A DNA stretch of 64,000 bases, from positions 2,483,501 to 2,547,500 of the forward strand of contig NZ_AP023027.1 in NCBI RefSeq assembly GCF_014467075.1, given 5' to 3'. The stretch comes from Anaerostipes caccae L1-92. Its GTDB lineage: Bacteria; Bacillota; Clostridia; Lachnospirales; Lachnospiraceae. The position numbers and the translations under genes were made by a program. A model generated the notes under the pieces. It was not told the origin of the DNA. It saw only the letters and a program-made list of their open reading frames with translations, and ran no database searches. Below, one piece after another: positions 17,429 to 25,297 of the stretch; the first letter of the stretch is position 1; each line of letters opens with the position of its first letter.

Positions 17429-17440
17429 CTGTCTTTCTCC

Positions 17441-18625
17441 TTAATCTTCATCATAAAAGCGATGTGTGATCTTCTCCGCGATCTCCTGCATCTTTCCTTT
17501 TTCCACTGCCAGGTCTAAGACGCTGTACCGGTCTCTGACTTTGTATCCGTCAAGCAGACTCTGATAAAACAGATCCCTGTCGATTCCGATTTCTTTTGGG
17601 GAAACCGGCGCACCTACGGTTTTTAAAAGTCCTTCCACATATTCCCTGGAAGGCGCCAGCTTCTTTGCCGCCTCCGGTATTTCGTCACCCATGATCTCGA
17701 AAATTTCCGCAATGATCGGTGTAGCGATGCCCACTTTGATTCCGTGGAGCTCCGGATACTTTTTCCTTGCGATGAATTCCATCTCCCAGTAATGACTGAG
17801 CATATGCTCTGCTCCGGATGCCGGACGGGATACGCCGATCAGTCCCATGGCTACTCCGGTGAGCGTCAGCGCCTCGATCAGATAGAGAACTGCTTCTTCG
17901 TCCCTGTCTGCAAGTGCCTCTGCACTTCCGGTTACTTTATCGAGGGCTTTCTGCACGAGAGTCACACATGTCTCACAGCAGTATTCCCCGGTCATCTCCC
18001 TGGACAAATACCAGTCTGCGAGAGCGGTAAGTTTTCCGATCACATCCCCGAATCCGGCGCGGATCATATGCATCGGCGCCTGCTTCATGATGTCTGTATC
18101 TCCTAGGATACCGTAAGGAAGGGTTGCAATAAAGGAAATCTTCTTTCCTCCTAGGATCAGAGGAGCTCCGTCTGATGCATAGCCGTCCATGGAAGGTGCG
18201 GTGCAGACAACGATATATGGGATCTTTGTCCTGGCTGACATATATTTTACCATATCATTCAAAGTTCCGGAACCTGCCGCGATTAAAACATCCGTCTCCG
18301 GCTCCAGGTTTAAGAACATGGTTCCCACAGCCTGCTCATCCGGGATCAGAATATCTTCCCCTGAATCCAGTACCACACTTTTCACCTGAAATCCTGCATC
18401 CTTCAACAGTGTTTCCGCAGTTTCTCCCGCTGCTTTGTATGTATTGTTGTCGCTCAGCATGTAGACTTTCTTTGCGCCAAGGCCCTTCACCATTTCCGGC
18501 AGTTCTTTGATCACTCCCTGGCCCATCACCAGCTTGTCGATATCCAGAGTATGATGCCTTCCGCAGCTGCAGTCAAAACTTGCCTTTGCCATTTCATTCA
18601 TAGAATAGTTTAAGATCTCATCCAT
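17441..18625 (-). CDS. sn-glycerol-1-phosphate dehydrogenase-like protein (AraM/EgsA), copy 1
   Basis: A 394-residue member of the iron-alcohol-dehydrogenase-like superfamily, closest by eye to AraM/EgsA, which reduces dihydroxyacetone phosphate to sn-glycerol-1-phosphate. NAD-binding AAGSGTLND is near 116-124. Expected metal ligands are Asp194 (GFGD), His274 (GAEHM) and His294 (LHG). The N-terminal CSCGRHHTLD is an AraM mark. It closely resembles the second copy at 19530-20708 over the whole length. The gene is cut off from the rest of the PTS operon by a 310-bp repeat region and has its own operator-like sequences upstream, so it probably starts a second transcript with the HAD-IIA gene. 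In this context it may act on another polyol phosphate. Confidence 0.88.
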   Translation of the reverse strand: MDEILNYSMNEMAKASFDCSCGRHHTLDIDKLVMGQGVIKELPEMVKGLGAKKVYMLSDNNTYKAAGETAETLLKDAGFQVKSVVLDSGEDILIPDEQAVGTMFLNLEPETDVLIAAGSGTLNDMVKYMSARTKIPYIVVCTAPSMDGYASDGAPLILGGKKISFIATLPYGILGDTDIMKQAPMHMIRAGFGDVIGKLTALADWYLSREMTGEYCCETCVTLVQKALDKVTGSAEALADRDEEAVLYLIEALTLTGVAMGLIGVSRPASGAEHMLSHYWEMEFIARKKYPELHGIKVGIATPIIAEIFEIMGDEIPEAAKKLAPSREYVEGLLKTVGAPVSPKEIGIDRDLFYQSLLDGYKVRDRYSVLDLAVEKGKMQEIAEKITHRFYDED

Positions 18626-18742
18626 TTCGCTTCCTCCCGAATCTTACTTTCAAATATAGTTACCACCTGCAACAAAAATAATACCACTGGTAATATAACT
18701 TCATTTTACTTCCATTCTATGATAAAATCCATACCTTATTTT

Positions 18743-18799
18743 GAACATTTGTATAAATACTTTTAAAATTGAATTTATACATACATTTGTATAAATATC
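18743..18799 (-). promoter_or_regulatory. operator-like palindromes upstream of copy-1 dehydrogenase
   Basis: Three copies of the core TGTATAAAT: forward at 18743-18760 (GAACATTTGTATAAATAC), inverted at about 18773-18783, forward again at 18786-18799. The paired sites have a 12-bp spacer. The same core in the same layout occurs at 23284-23333 before gutM, so a common SorC-family regulator is likely. The region sits 118-182 bp upstream of the start at 18625. Confidence 0.6.
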
Positions 18800-18826
18800 T
18801 ATGAGTTTGACTCTTTGCAACCTGCT

Positions 18827-19138
18827 CCAGCAGACATTACGTCCATTTTGACCAGTTTGGAGGCCTTGCATTCGAAGAGATGTTAGTTTTTCTTCTTTCA
18901 GCAAAGGCTCGGAGACAATGAGGTTCAATTCACTAAATTCGCACTTCGCCTACGGCTCCTGCTCATTAAGTTCCTTCGAACGGCCTTCGTACTAAGCTCA
19001 GTCCGCACTTCGTTTGCCTTCCCTAAGTACTCTAGGCCAGTGTCAGCGAGTTCCGAACGGGCCGCCGCAGAGACTTTGATGAAAGTTAGAAAATCTTACA
19101 TCTCTGAGACAGCAAGCCGGAAAACTGGTCAAAATGTC
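18827..19138. repeat. about 290-bp imperfect inverted-repeat element with extra shared 23-mer
   Basis: The two ends form a long imperfect inverted repeat: the left arm starts ATTTTGACCAGTTT at about 18845 and the right arm is its complement ending at 19135. Similarity continues inward for about 60 bp (AGAGATGT-AG, TTTTCT, TTTCA-CAAAG). The interior is rich in short repeats such as CGCACTTCG and CCGAACGG. The outer 23 bp at 18827-18849 are identical, on the other strand, to 31493-31515. The element ends exactly at the stop codon of the IIA gene (19137). It has no convincing coding frame; an MITE-like element or a structured RNA are both possible. Confidence 0.7.
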
Positions 19139-19517
19139 ATATGAATTCAATCGTATTTCCCGGTGCAAAATCTGCAGATGTCAAAGGCTCCTCACCTTTT
19201 ACCGCCTCCACCATAATACATCCCGGGCGCTCTGCTTCCGGGCCGCCCTTAAAGCTTACCGTACAATGTCCAAGTCCCCGGAGAGTCTCGTTTGCTTCTG
19301 TACCCACTGCCGTCACTTCAAATCCTTTTTCATTAATCAGCATCATATCTCCGGGCTCAATATTGGCTCTCAGCTCTTCAATCGTATGCAGCACACAGAG
19401 ATCCTCAAATGCAGGCGGCGCATTATCATTAAACAGAATGATAAAGTTTGACTCAGGATCTCCTAAAAACGTCAGCGAGTCTTTCCCCAGCTTTTGGATT
19501 CTTGTAAAATATTTCAT
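19137..19517 (-). CDS. srlB: PTS glucitol/sorbitol-type subunit IIA
   Basis: A 126-residue EIIA of the glucitol family. The probable phospho-histidine is His44 in CVLHTIEEL, aligned by eye with the FIHCHGEL region of E. coli SrlB. The shared core VTAVGTEANETLRGLGHCTVSF matches the family well. It takes phosphate from HPr and passes it to the IIB domain of the protein encoded at 21269. It follows the second dehydrogenase by 12 bp and is the last gene before the inverted-repeat element, whose edge coincides with the TGA stop. Confidence 0.92.
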   Translation of the reverse strand: MKYFTRIQKLGKDSLTFLGDPESNFIILFNDNAPPAFEDLCVLHTIEELRANIEPGDMMLINEKGFEVTAVGTEANETLRGLGHCTVSFKGGPEAERPGCIMVEAVKGEEPLTSADFAPGNTIEFI

Positions 19518-19529
19518 TTCATCTCTCCC

Positions 19530-20708
19530 TTACTGATAAATACGGTTGGTTATTTTTTCTGCAATTTCTTCTAGTTTTCCTGTTTTCAGGGCCAGTTCCA
19601 GAATACTGTACCGGTTTCTTACCTTGTATCCCTCCAAAATGCTGTTATAAAACAGTTCTCTGTCAATTCCGATATTCGTCGGATATACCGGCGCTCCCAC
19701 TGTCTTTAAGAGGCCTTCCACATATTCTCTGGAAGGCGCCAGTTTCATGGCTTCTTCTGGCACCTCGTCCTTCATCAGTTCAAATATTTCCGCAATCACT
19801 GGCGTCGCGATGCCGACCTTGATGCCGTGCAGTTCCGGGAATTTTCCCTTGGCGATAAAGTCCATCTCCCAGTAGTGGCTGAGCATATGTTCTGCCCCTG
19901 AAGCCGGGCGGGATACACCGATCAGACCCATAGCCACCCCTGTGAGGGTCAGCGCTTCAATCAGGTAAAGGACCGCGTCATCGTCCCTCTTTGCCAGGGC
20001 TTCTGCGCTGCCTGTGACTTTGTCCAGTGCTCTCTGCACAAGGGTCACACAGGTCTCACAGCAGTACTCATCCACATTTTCTTTTGCCAGATACCAGTCG
20101 GCAAGGGCGGTCAGTTTGCCCAGCACATCGCCGAATCCGGCGTGGATCATATGCATCGGCGCCTGCTTCATGATATCCGTGTCCCCGATGACGCCGTAAG
20201 GAAGTGTGGCGACAAAGGATATTTTCCTTCCCTCCAGAATCAGCGGTGCCCCGTCGGCCACATATCCGTCCATGGAGGGAGCCGTACAGACGATCACATA
20301 TGGAATCTTTGTTCTCGCAGACATATATTTTGCCATATCATTGATGGTCCCTGAGCCAACGGCAACGATCACTGCCGTATCCGGCTCCAGATTGAGGAAC
20401 ATCGTTCCCACGGCCTGTTCGTTGGGGATCAGGATATCATCCCCGGAATCCAGCATTACATTTTTCACAAGATAATCCTCGGCTTCCAGAATCGAGAGCA
20501 CCCGGTCTCCCGCTGCCTCAAATGTGTGATTATCACTGAGCATGTAAACCTTTTTGCCGGAAAACGGCTCCAGTACTTTCGGAAGTTCCTTTAGAACCCC
20601 CTGCCCCATGATGATATGCCTGATATCCAGTGTATGATGTCTGCCGCAGCTGCAGTCAAAATCTGCTCCTGCCATTTCATTCATTGAATAATTTAAAACT
20701 TCATCCAT
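19530..20708 (-). CDS. sn-glycerol-1-phosphate dehydrogenase-like protein (AraM/EgsA), copy 2
   Basis: A 392-residue paralogue of the protein at 17441-18625, with the same start MDE-LNYSMNEMA, the CSCGRHHTLDI segment, GSGTINDMAKYMS, the GFGD Asp, GAEHMLSHYWEM His and ELHGIKVGIAT His. Differences cluster in residues 45-85 and at the C-terminus, so the two copies have diverged in the nucleotide domain and tail while the metal site is intact. It lies 15 bp after the RpiB-like gene inside the glucitol-type PTS operon, where a sorbitol-6-phosphate dehydrogenase would normally be. It most likely oxidises the imported polyol phosphate; G1P dehydrogenase activity is the conservative family name. Confidence 0.87.
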   Translation of the reverse strand: MDEVLNYSMNEMAGADFDCSCGRHHTLDIRHIIMGQGVLKELPKVLEPFSGKKVYMLSDNHTFEAAGDRVLSILEAEDYLVKNVMLDSGDDILIPNEQAVGTMFLNLEPDTAVIVAVGSGTINDMAKYMSARTKIPYVIVCTAPSMDGYVADGAPLILEGRKISFVATLPYGVIGDTDIMKQAPMHMIHAGFGDVLGKLTALADWYLAKENVDEYCCETCVTLVQRALDKVTGSAEALAKRDDDAVLYLIEALTLTGVAMGLIGVSRPASGAEHMLSHYWEMDFIAKGKFPELHGIKVGIATPVIAEIFELMKDEVPEEAMKLAPSREYVEGLLKTVGAPVYPTNIGIDRELFYNSILEGYKVRNRYSILELALKTGKLEEIAEKITNRIYQ

Positions 20709-20723
20709 ATGCTCTCCTCCTGC

Positions 20724-21173
20724 CTATTTGCTGAATTGTTTCTCGTAATAAGTAATCCTCTCGACCTTTTCGGTAGACGGCCCGTCTTTAAATTCAAGCC
20801 CCATCCAAATGTCCAAAAGGTATAAGGCCAGCTGAGGTGCGATCACCCTGGCTCCCATGCACATCACATTTCCGTCATTGCTCAGAATGGAGCGCTCTGT
20901 AGAAAACGGATCGTGACAGACCGCTGCCCTGATTCCCGGCACCTTGTTTGCCGTCATAGCCATACCGATGCCGGTGCCGCACACGAGAATTCCCCTGTCA
21001 CACTCACCGCTGGCCACTCTTTCACAGGTTTTTACTGCTACATCCGGATACAATGCGGTTTCTCCGGCCTCTACTCCATTGTCCACATATGTATGCCCTG
21101 TCTCCTCCAGTCTCTTTTTGATGGCCTCTTTTAACTCATAAGCTGCTTCGTCACATCCAATTGAAATCTTCAT
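20724..21173 (-). CDS. RpiB/LacA/LacB family sugar-phosphate isomerase
   Basis: A 149-residue isomerase that interconverts an aldose and ketose phosphate by proton transfer. The catalytic cysteine region is VCGTGIGMAMTANK with Cys65; NDGNVMCMGAR and KVPGIRAAVCHD are family blocks. The N-terminal motif, normally GxDHAG in RpiB, reads GCDEAAYELK, so the usual ring-opening His is replaced by Glu. This suggests a substrate other than ribose-5-phosphate, perhaps one already in the open-chain form. It lies between the IIBC gene and the copy-2 dehydrogenase, so it probably acts on the ketose phosphate the dehydrogenase forms. Confidence 0.88.
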   Translation of the reverse strand: MKISIGCDEAAYELKEAIKKRLEETGHTYVDNGVEAGETALYPDVAVKTCERVASGECDRGILVCGTGIGMAMTANKVPGIRAAVCHDPFSTERSILSNDGNVMCMGARVIAPQLALYLLDIWMGLEFKDGPSTEKVERITYYEKQFSK

Positions 21174-21268
21174 ATACTTCTGCCTCCTTTGATTTTATGT
21201 CTTCATTTTACCTTTTTATTTAAGCAAAGTCTATATAAAAGATTGAAATTATGTATAAATATTATTTT

Positions 21269-22252
21269 CTATCCATGATATAGTCCAAAGCTTGCAGCGA
21301 ACGCAATAATAACCGCCAGCGGCCCAGTAATAACACGGGAATACAAAACAGACGGAACACCCAATTCGATCGTTTCTGACTCACACTCCGCAAGGCTCAG
21401 CCCCACCGGGATGAAATCACATCCTACCTGGGCATTGATCGCAAAAAGTGCCGGCAGTGCATATTGGGCCGGTATCTTGCCCATAGCGATCTGTGATCCC
21501 AGAAGAGTTCCCACGACCTGTGCGATAACAGCTCCGGGACCGAGCACCGGTGACAAAAACGGCATAGCACAAATAAGTGATATGATCAGCATTCCGGGAA
21601 GCGTGGCACACAACGGCGAAATTGTCTTAGCAATGACGTTCCCAAGTCCCGTAGCTGTGATGATTCCAAGGATAGTGCTGGTAAATGCCATGAACGGAAG
21701 GATATTCTTTACTACCATTTCAATCGTTTCACGTCCTGCCGCAAAAAACTTTCCGACAACCTGCCCTACTCCGATGCCGAGTCTCGTGATCAATCCCGGA
21801 CGTTCAGCCGTCTGTTCCTGTTTCATTTCCCGGCTGCCGTCTCTTTCTTCTTCGGGCTCTTTCTTCTCCGTGACAGCTTCACCATCAGCATAAGACAGAC
21901 AATTTTCATTCACAGCAGACACGTAAATATCCGGAGTAATATATTTTGCCAGAGGCCCTGACTGCCCCACAGGATTTAAATTGATGGTGAAAATCCCTTT
22001 CTGCGGATAAATTCCGCACCGCAGCGTTCCTCCGCAGTCTACGATAGCCACCAGGATTTCTTCATCCGGCACGTTATTCTTGTGGCCGTCGACAGCTTCC
22101 CCTCCGGTCATCTCCGCCAGTTTTGCCCCCAGCGGATGAATGCCTCCTATCGCTGTCATACAAAGAATCTTATTGCATGTTTCTGTTGCCTGGACTACAA
22201 GCGGTCCCCCGTATCCTCCGGAACCTGCGACGATTTTTACTGGCTTATTCAT
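21269..22252 (-). CDS. srlE: PTS glucitol/sorbitol-type subunit IIB with C-terminal IIC part
   Basis: A 327-residue protein with an N-terminal IIB domain (about 1-120) and a C-terminal membrane portion (about 165-327) with several helices. The likely phospho-cysteine is Cys79 in TLRCGIYPQ. The start KIVAGSGGYGGPLVV and the IGGIHPLGAKLAEMTGG block are hallmarks of SrlE. A charged linker rich in Glu and Lys (about 127-150) joins the two parts. It overlaps the SrlA gene by eight bases. Together with SrlA and SrlB it makes a full glucitol-type transporter; substrate may be sorbitol or another hexitol or pentitol. Confidence 0.93.
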   Translation of the reverse strand: MNKPVKIVAGSGGYGGPLVVQATETCNKILCMTAIGGIHPLGAKLAEMTGGEAVDGHKNNVPDEEILVAIVDCGGTLRCGIYPQKGIFTINLNPVGQSGPLAKYITPDIYVSAVNENCLSYADGEAVTEKKEPEEERDGSREMKQEQTAERPGLITRLGIGVGQVVGKFFAAGRETIEMVVKNILPFMAFTSTILGIITATGLGNVIAKTISPLCATLPGMLIISLICAMPFLSPVLGPGAVIAQVVGTLLGSQIAMGKIPAQYALPALFAINAQVGCDFIPVGLSLAECESETIELGVPSVLYSRVITGPLAVIIAFAASFGLYHG

Positions 22253-22796
22253 GGACAGCTACCTCCTTCTTTCCCATCTTCTGATATTTGTTGCTGAGCA
22301 TCAGATAAATTCTTTCTGTCACCATACCGCGGATGAAAATGACGACAAGTCCTACAAGAAAATAGCGGACCGCCAGATCACCCAGAGGCAGATTCAGCTT
22401 TTGAATGCCTGCGGCGATCCCCATGTATACGAACAGCTCGCCGGCGTTGGCGTTAGGAAAGAATCCCAGCACCGGGTGACAGAAGCTGATGGCCGCGTCA
22501 AAAAAAGGAACCTTATACTTTTCTTCTACAAATCTTCCAAACGTATATGCCATCGGGTTGCCGACACAGATCATTGCGATGACAGGCAGAAATAAATACC
22601 GGCACAGCCTGTTTCCGGTGATCCTCATACAAAATTTTTCTACCCTGTCTTCTCCGATCAGTTTTATGATCGCATTGACTGCAGTCATCAGACATACTAC
22701 CGTTGGAATAATCGTAGTCACCCAGCTTAAAAACGTCTGTCCTCCCGTGGAAAACAGCTTCATGAATCCATTCGCTAAATTAGATATAACCTGCAT
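22245..22796 (-). CDS. srlA: PTS glucitol/sorbitol-type subunit IIC
   Basis: A 183-residue membrane protein, the separate IIC2-type subunit of the glucitol PTS. Hydrophobic segments occur at about 25-45, 68-85, 130-150 and 155-170, and family motifs are GNPMAYTFGRFVEEKYKVPFFDAA and HPVLGFFPNANAGELFVYMGIAAG. It pairs with the membrane half of SrlE to form the sugar channel. It lies 10 bp after gutM and overlaps srlE by eight bases. Confidence 0.93.
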   Translation of the reverse strand: MQVISNLANGFMKLFSTGGQTFLSWVTTIIPTVVCLMTAVNAIIKLIGEDRVEKFCMRITGNRLCRYLFLPVIAMICVGNPMAYTFGRFVEEKYKVPFFDAAISFCHPVLGFFPNANAGELFVYMGIAAGIQKLNLPLGDLAVRYFLVGLVVIFIRGMVTERIYLMLSNKYQKMGKKEVAVHE

Positions 22797-22806
22797 ATGT
22801 TCCTCC

Positions 22807-23205
22807 TTACGCTCTCATTTCCAATGCTTCCAGTGCCTGTATGTATCCTTTATAGTATTTCTGTTTCTTCTTCGTCATACTGCGGAGTTCCAAAAGGACT
22901 TCCCGAACATCCCTTCCCAGTATCCGCACATGATAAACCTCAGACACCGGATGGAATCTGGCCAGAAATGAAATTCCGTCCATAGCTTCTCCGCCGGTGA
23001 TCCTTCCGCCGTCATCGCATGCAAGAATGACAATATGGCCTCCGGATAACAGACGTCCTCTTTTCTGTCCGATCCCTACTGCTCCGTCCCGGTTTACTCT
23101 CCGCACGGCTTTCTCATAATCTTTGATCTGAAAAATCCCTCCGGCAGACTGAAGCAGAAACAGCACTAGAAACACTCCAAAAAGAATCAATACATGATTT
23201 GACAT
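22807..23205 (-). CDS. srlM: GutM/SrlM-type activator of the glucitol operon
   Basis: A 132-residue protein with an N-terminal hydrophobic segment (about 5-23) and a soluble C-terminal part with the family block GRLLSGGHIVILACDDGGRITGGEAM. GutM is known in E. coli as an activator of the gut/srl operon. Here it is the first gene of the transporter operon, directly after the palindromic operator region, with AAGGAG before ATG at 23205. The membrane-like N-terminus suggests that it senses transport at the membrane; that is inference. Confidence 0.88.
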   Translation of the reverse strand: MSNHVLILFGVFLVLFLLQSAGGIFQIKDYEKAVRRVNRDGAVGIGQKRGRLLSGGHIVILACDDGGRITGGEAMDGISFLARFHPVSEVYHVRILGRDVREVLLELRSMTKKKQKYYKGYIQALEALEMRA

Positions 23206-23283
23206 TTTCTCTCCTTTCTTTGATCTTTTTTTCTGTACATGTATTTTAACTCTTTTATTATTATATAGTCTATACTTTTTATT

Positions 23284-23333
23284 GAAATATTGTATAAGTA
23301 TTTCATATCAGTCCCATATTTATACAACATTTC
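23284..23333 (-). promoter_or_regulatory. palindromic operator of the glucitol-type PTS operon
   Basis: Arms 23284-23301 (GAAATATTGTATAAGTAT) and 23316-23333 match in inverted orientation at 16 of 18 positions, with a 14-bp spacer. Downstream on the minus strand a TATAAT box occurs near 23257. The core TTGTATAA recurs upstream of the copy-1 dehydrogenase. A tandem-palindrome site of this size fits an oligomeric SorC-family regulator such as that encoded at 23430. Confidence 0.65.
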
Positions 23334-23349
23334 AATACATATCAGCACA

Positions 23350-23388
23350 ACAAAAGACCTTCCGGAATTCTGCGGTTCCGGAAGGTCC
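23350..23388 (-). terminator. terminator of the SorC regulator transcript
   Basis: A perfect 12-bp GC-rich stem (23356-23367 with 23376-23387, GACCTTCCGGAA and its complement), followed on the minus strand by TTTTGTTG. It separates the regulator unit from the PTS operon. Confidence 0.85.
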
Positions 23389-23429
23389 TTACTTTTATCC
23401 TATATGAACTTATGATGATGTTTCAAATA

Positions 23430-24404
23430 TCAAACTTCTTTCAGCATCTGTCTTGCACATTCAGAGTCTGTGATCAGGACATTAATATTTTTGGAACGCA
23501 CGGCTCCGACGACAGATTTGGATTTTTCAATCCCTCCTGCAACCCCGATCCTAATGTCAATCTTCTTCAGCTGTTCCTGTGATATGCCTGCCACACGCTG
23601 ATTAAAAGAATCAAACGGTTTGGTATTTCCTTCGATGTTGTAAAAATACAGAGACGCATCTCCGACCGCCCCCATCTCGACAAAATTCTTTAATTCATTC
23701 TCCGTTAAATACCCTTCTGCCACAAGAGCTGTTCCTCCGGCCTCCGGGATTCCGATCCCCATGACCACCACCCTGAGCTTTGAAAAATATTCATAAATGT
23801 AGTTCACCGTCTCCTCCTGAAGGAAGATGTCTTTCACCTCTTTGCTGGAAAAGATACCGGGCGACAAAAACTGGACATAATCGCCGCCGAATTTTTCCGC
23901 AAATTCCACTGCGATCCGGTTGGACTGTACATCCCTTTTTTCCGTCCGTTTCTGGGATATCCCGCCGTACAGGGGCACAAATAAAAGCTTATTGCCTTTG
24001 TTATAAGTTTTATCAACGTGTGCAATGTGGTAAAGCGTCCGCCCCATGGTGACTCCTACATAGTCATCATTTTTGAGAATATGGCTCAGATAGTCAAAAG
24101 CCGCCTCTGAAAGCATGTCCATCTGCTCCTCTTTCGTATCCAGCGGTTCGCTCTCCACAATGATGGCCTCTTTCAGTCCAAATCTCTGTTCCAGCTTCTG
24201 CTCCAGTTCCCCGTAATCGTAACTGATCGGGTTGATGACCTCGATTTTTACAATTCCCTGTTCTCTTCCGAGAGCAAGCATCCTGGATACGGTGGCCCTG
24301 GAAAGTCCCAGGGTATTGCAGATCTCCACCTGGGTCTTATTTTTCATATAGTATAAATTGCAGCATTTATAAATCAGACGGTCGTCATCGACAATTTTTT
24401 TCAT
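23430..24404 (-). CDS. SorC/DeoR-family sugar-binding transcriptional regulator
   Basis: A 324-residue regulator with an N-terminal HTH (about 20-45, KTQVEICNTLGLSRATVSRML) and a C-terminal phosphosugar-binding domain of the SorC/CggR/DeoR-C type (about 60-320), seen in GVTMGRTLYHIA, FVPLYGGIS, VMGIGIPE and the ending VLITDSECARQML. Ligands of this family are phosphorylated sugars or polyols. It sits directly upstream of the glucitol-type operon, 12 bp after a Cof-type phosphatase gene, and probably controls both operator regions at 18.75 and 23.3 kb. Confidence 0.9.
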   Translation of the reverse strand: MKKIVDDDRLIYKCCNLYYMKNKTQVEICNTLGLSRATVSRMLALGREQGIVKIEVINPISYDYGELEQKLEQRFGLKEAIIVESEPLDTKEEQMDMLSEAAFDYLSHILKNDDYVGVTMGRTLYHIAHVDKTYNKGNKLLFVPLYGGISQKRTEKRDVQSNRIAVEFAEKFGGDYVQFLSPGIFSSKEVKDIFLQEETVNYIYEYFSKLRVVVMGIGIPEAGGTALVAEGYLTENELKNFVEMGAVGDASLYFYNIEGNTKPFDSFNQRVAGISQEQLKKIDIRIGVAGGIEKSKSVVGAVRSKNINVLITDSECARQMLKEV

Positions 24405-24416
24405 CTGCTTCCACCT

Positions 24417-25211
24417 TTATATTAATTCTAATTCTCTCAGCGCATGATAGATACCGTTTTCTTTTGTCGTCTGGGTGAACATATCCGCGGTCTCCTTCAC
24501 CGCGTCACTGCAGCGTCCCATTCCGATACCGGTCCCGACATTTTTAAGCATCTCCACGTCGTTGTCTGAATCGCCGAATGCATAGAGATTCTCTTTGGAA
24601 ATGCCAAGATCATCCGCTACCTGGACAACCGCGTCTCCTTTCGTGACACCTTTGAGCGTAATGTCAAAGAAATTCTCACGGACATGTTTCGCACACTCGA
24701 AGGTATCTGCGTATTCCTTTTTGAAATCCTCAAAAACATCCGGTGCTTTATAATTCATCGTAAGCTTTGATATGTGCTGCTTTTCCCAGTACTTCCATGG
24801 AGCGTACCACCCCATCGGCAGGCTGAACAGACGGCAGAAATACTTAAAAAATTCCTCGTCGTTATGTAAATAATAGGTTACATCCTGGGTATCCATCTGG
24901 ATGATCGTATCTCTTATAAAGTATTTGTCTATGACTTCATGCAGCAGATCTTCCTCAATATAAATATCCCTGAGCACTTCCCCGTCCACTTCCGCATAGC
25001 TTCCATTGCAGGTGACGGCCCCGTCAAAATGCTCGATATCCGCCTCTAAAAACCGCTTGGTCCGCCCTGAACAAAGCAGGGCTGCATAGCCGTTATCCTG
25101 AAGCCTTCTGATGGCCTCCAGGGTTTTCGGCGTAACCGTCTTGATATGATCCACTTCATCGACTAATGTTCCGTCGTAGTCAAAAAATACCGCTCCTTTA
25201 TATTTCTTCAT
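24417..25211 (-). CDS. HAD-IIB (Cof-type) phosphatase
   Basis: A 264-residue HAD subfamily IIB hydrolase. Motif I is FFDYDGTLVDE near 9-19, motif II SGRTKR near 48-53, motif III Lys in GVTKGDAV and motif IV FGDSDNDVEML. The Cof-type cap lies between motifs II and III. Family members dephosphorylate sugar phosphates and some cofactors. It starts the transcript that also carries the SorC regulator (12-bp gap), so it belongs to the polyol locus, perhaps as a second phosphatase for its intermediates. Confidence 0.88.
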   Translation of the reverse strand: MKKYKGAVFFDYDGTLVDEVDHIKTVTPKTLEAIRRLQDNGYAALLCSGRTKRFLEADIEHFDGAVTCNGSYAEVDGEVLRDIYIEEDLLHEVIDKYFIRDTIIQMDTQDVTYYLHNDEEFFKYFCRLFSLPMGWYAPWKYWEKQHISKLTMNYKAPDVFEDFKKEYADTFECAKHVRENFFDITLKGVTKGDAVVQVADDLGISKENLYAFGDSDNDVEMLKNVGTGIGMGRCSDAVKETADMFTQTTKENGIYHALRELELI

Positions 25212-25297
25212 AGTATGGCTCTTCTCCTTATTGATCGTGCTCGTTTACTTAACCAATACTATTGTACTTTCTTTTAATTCCCATTTCAAGCGGTATC

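Noticed and set aside
18701..18928. 75-codon minus-strand frame in the polyol locus
   Set aside because: It spans the operator sequences and the edge of the inverted-repeat element and has no ribosome site.
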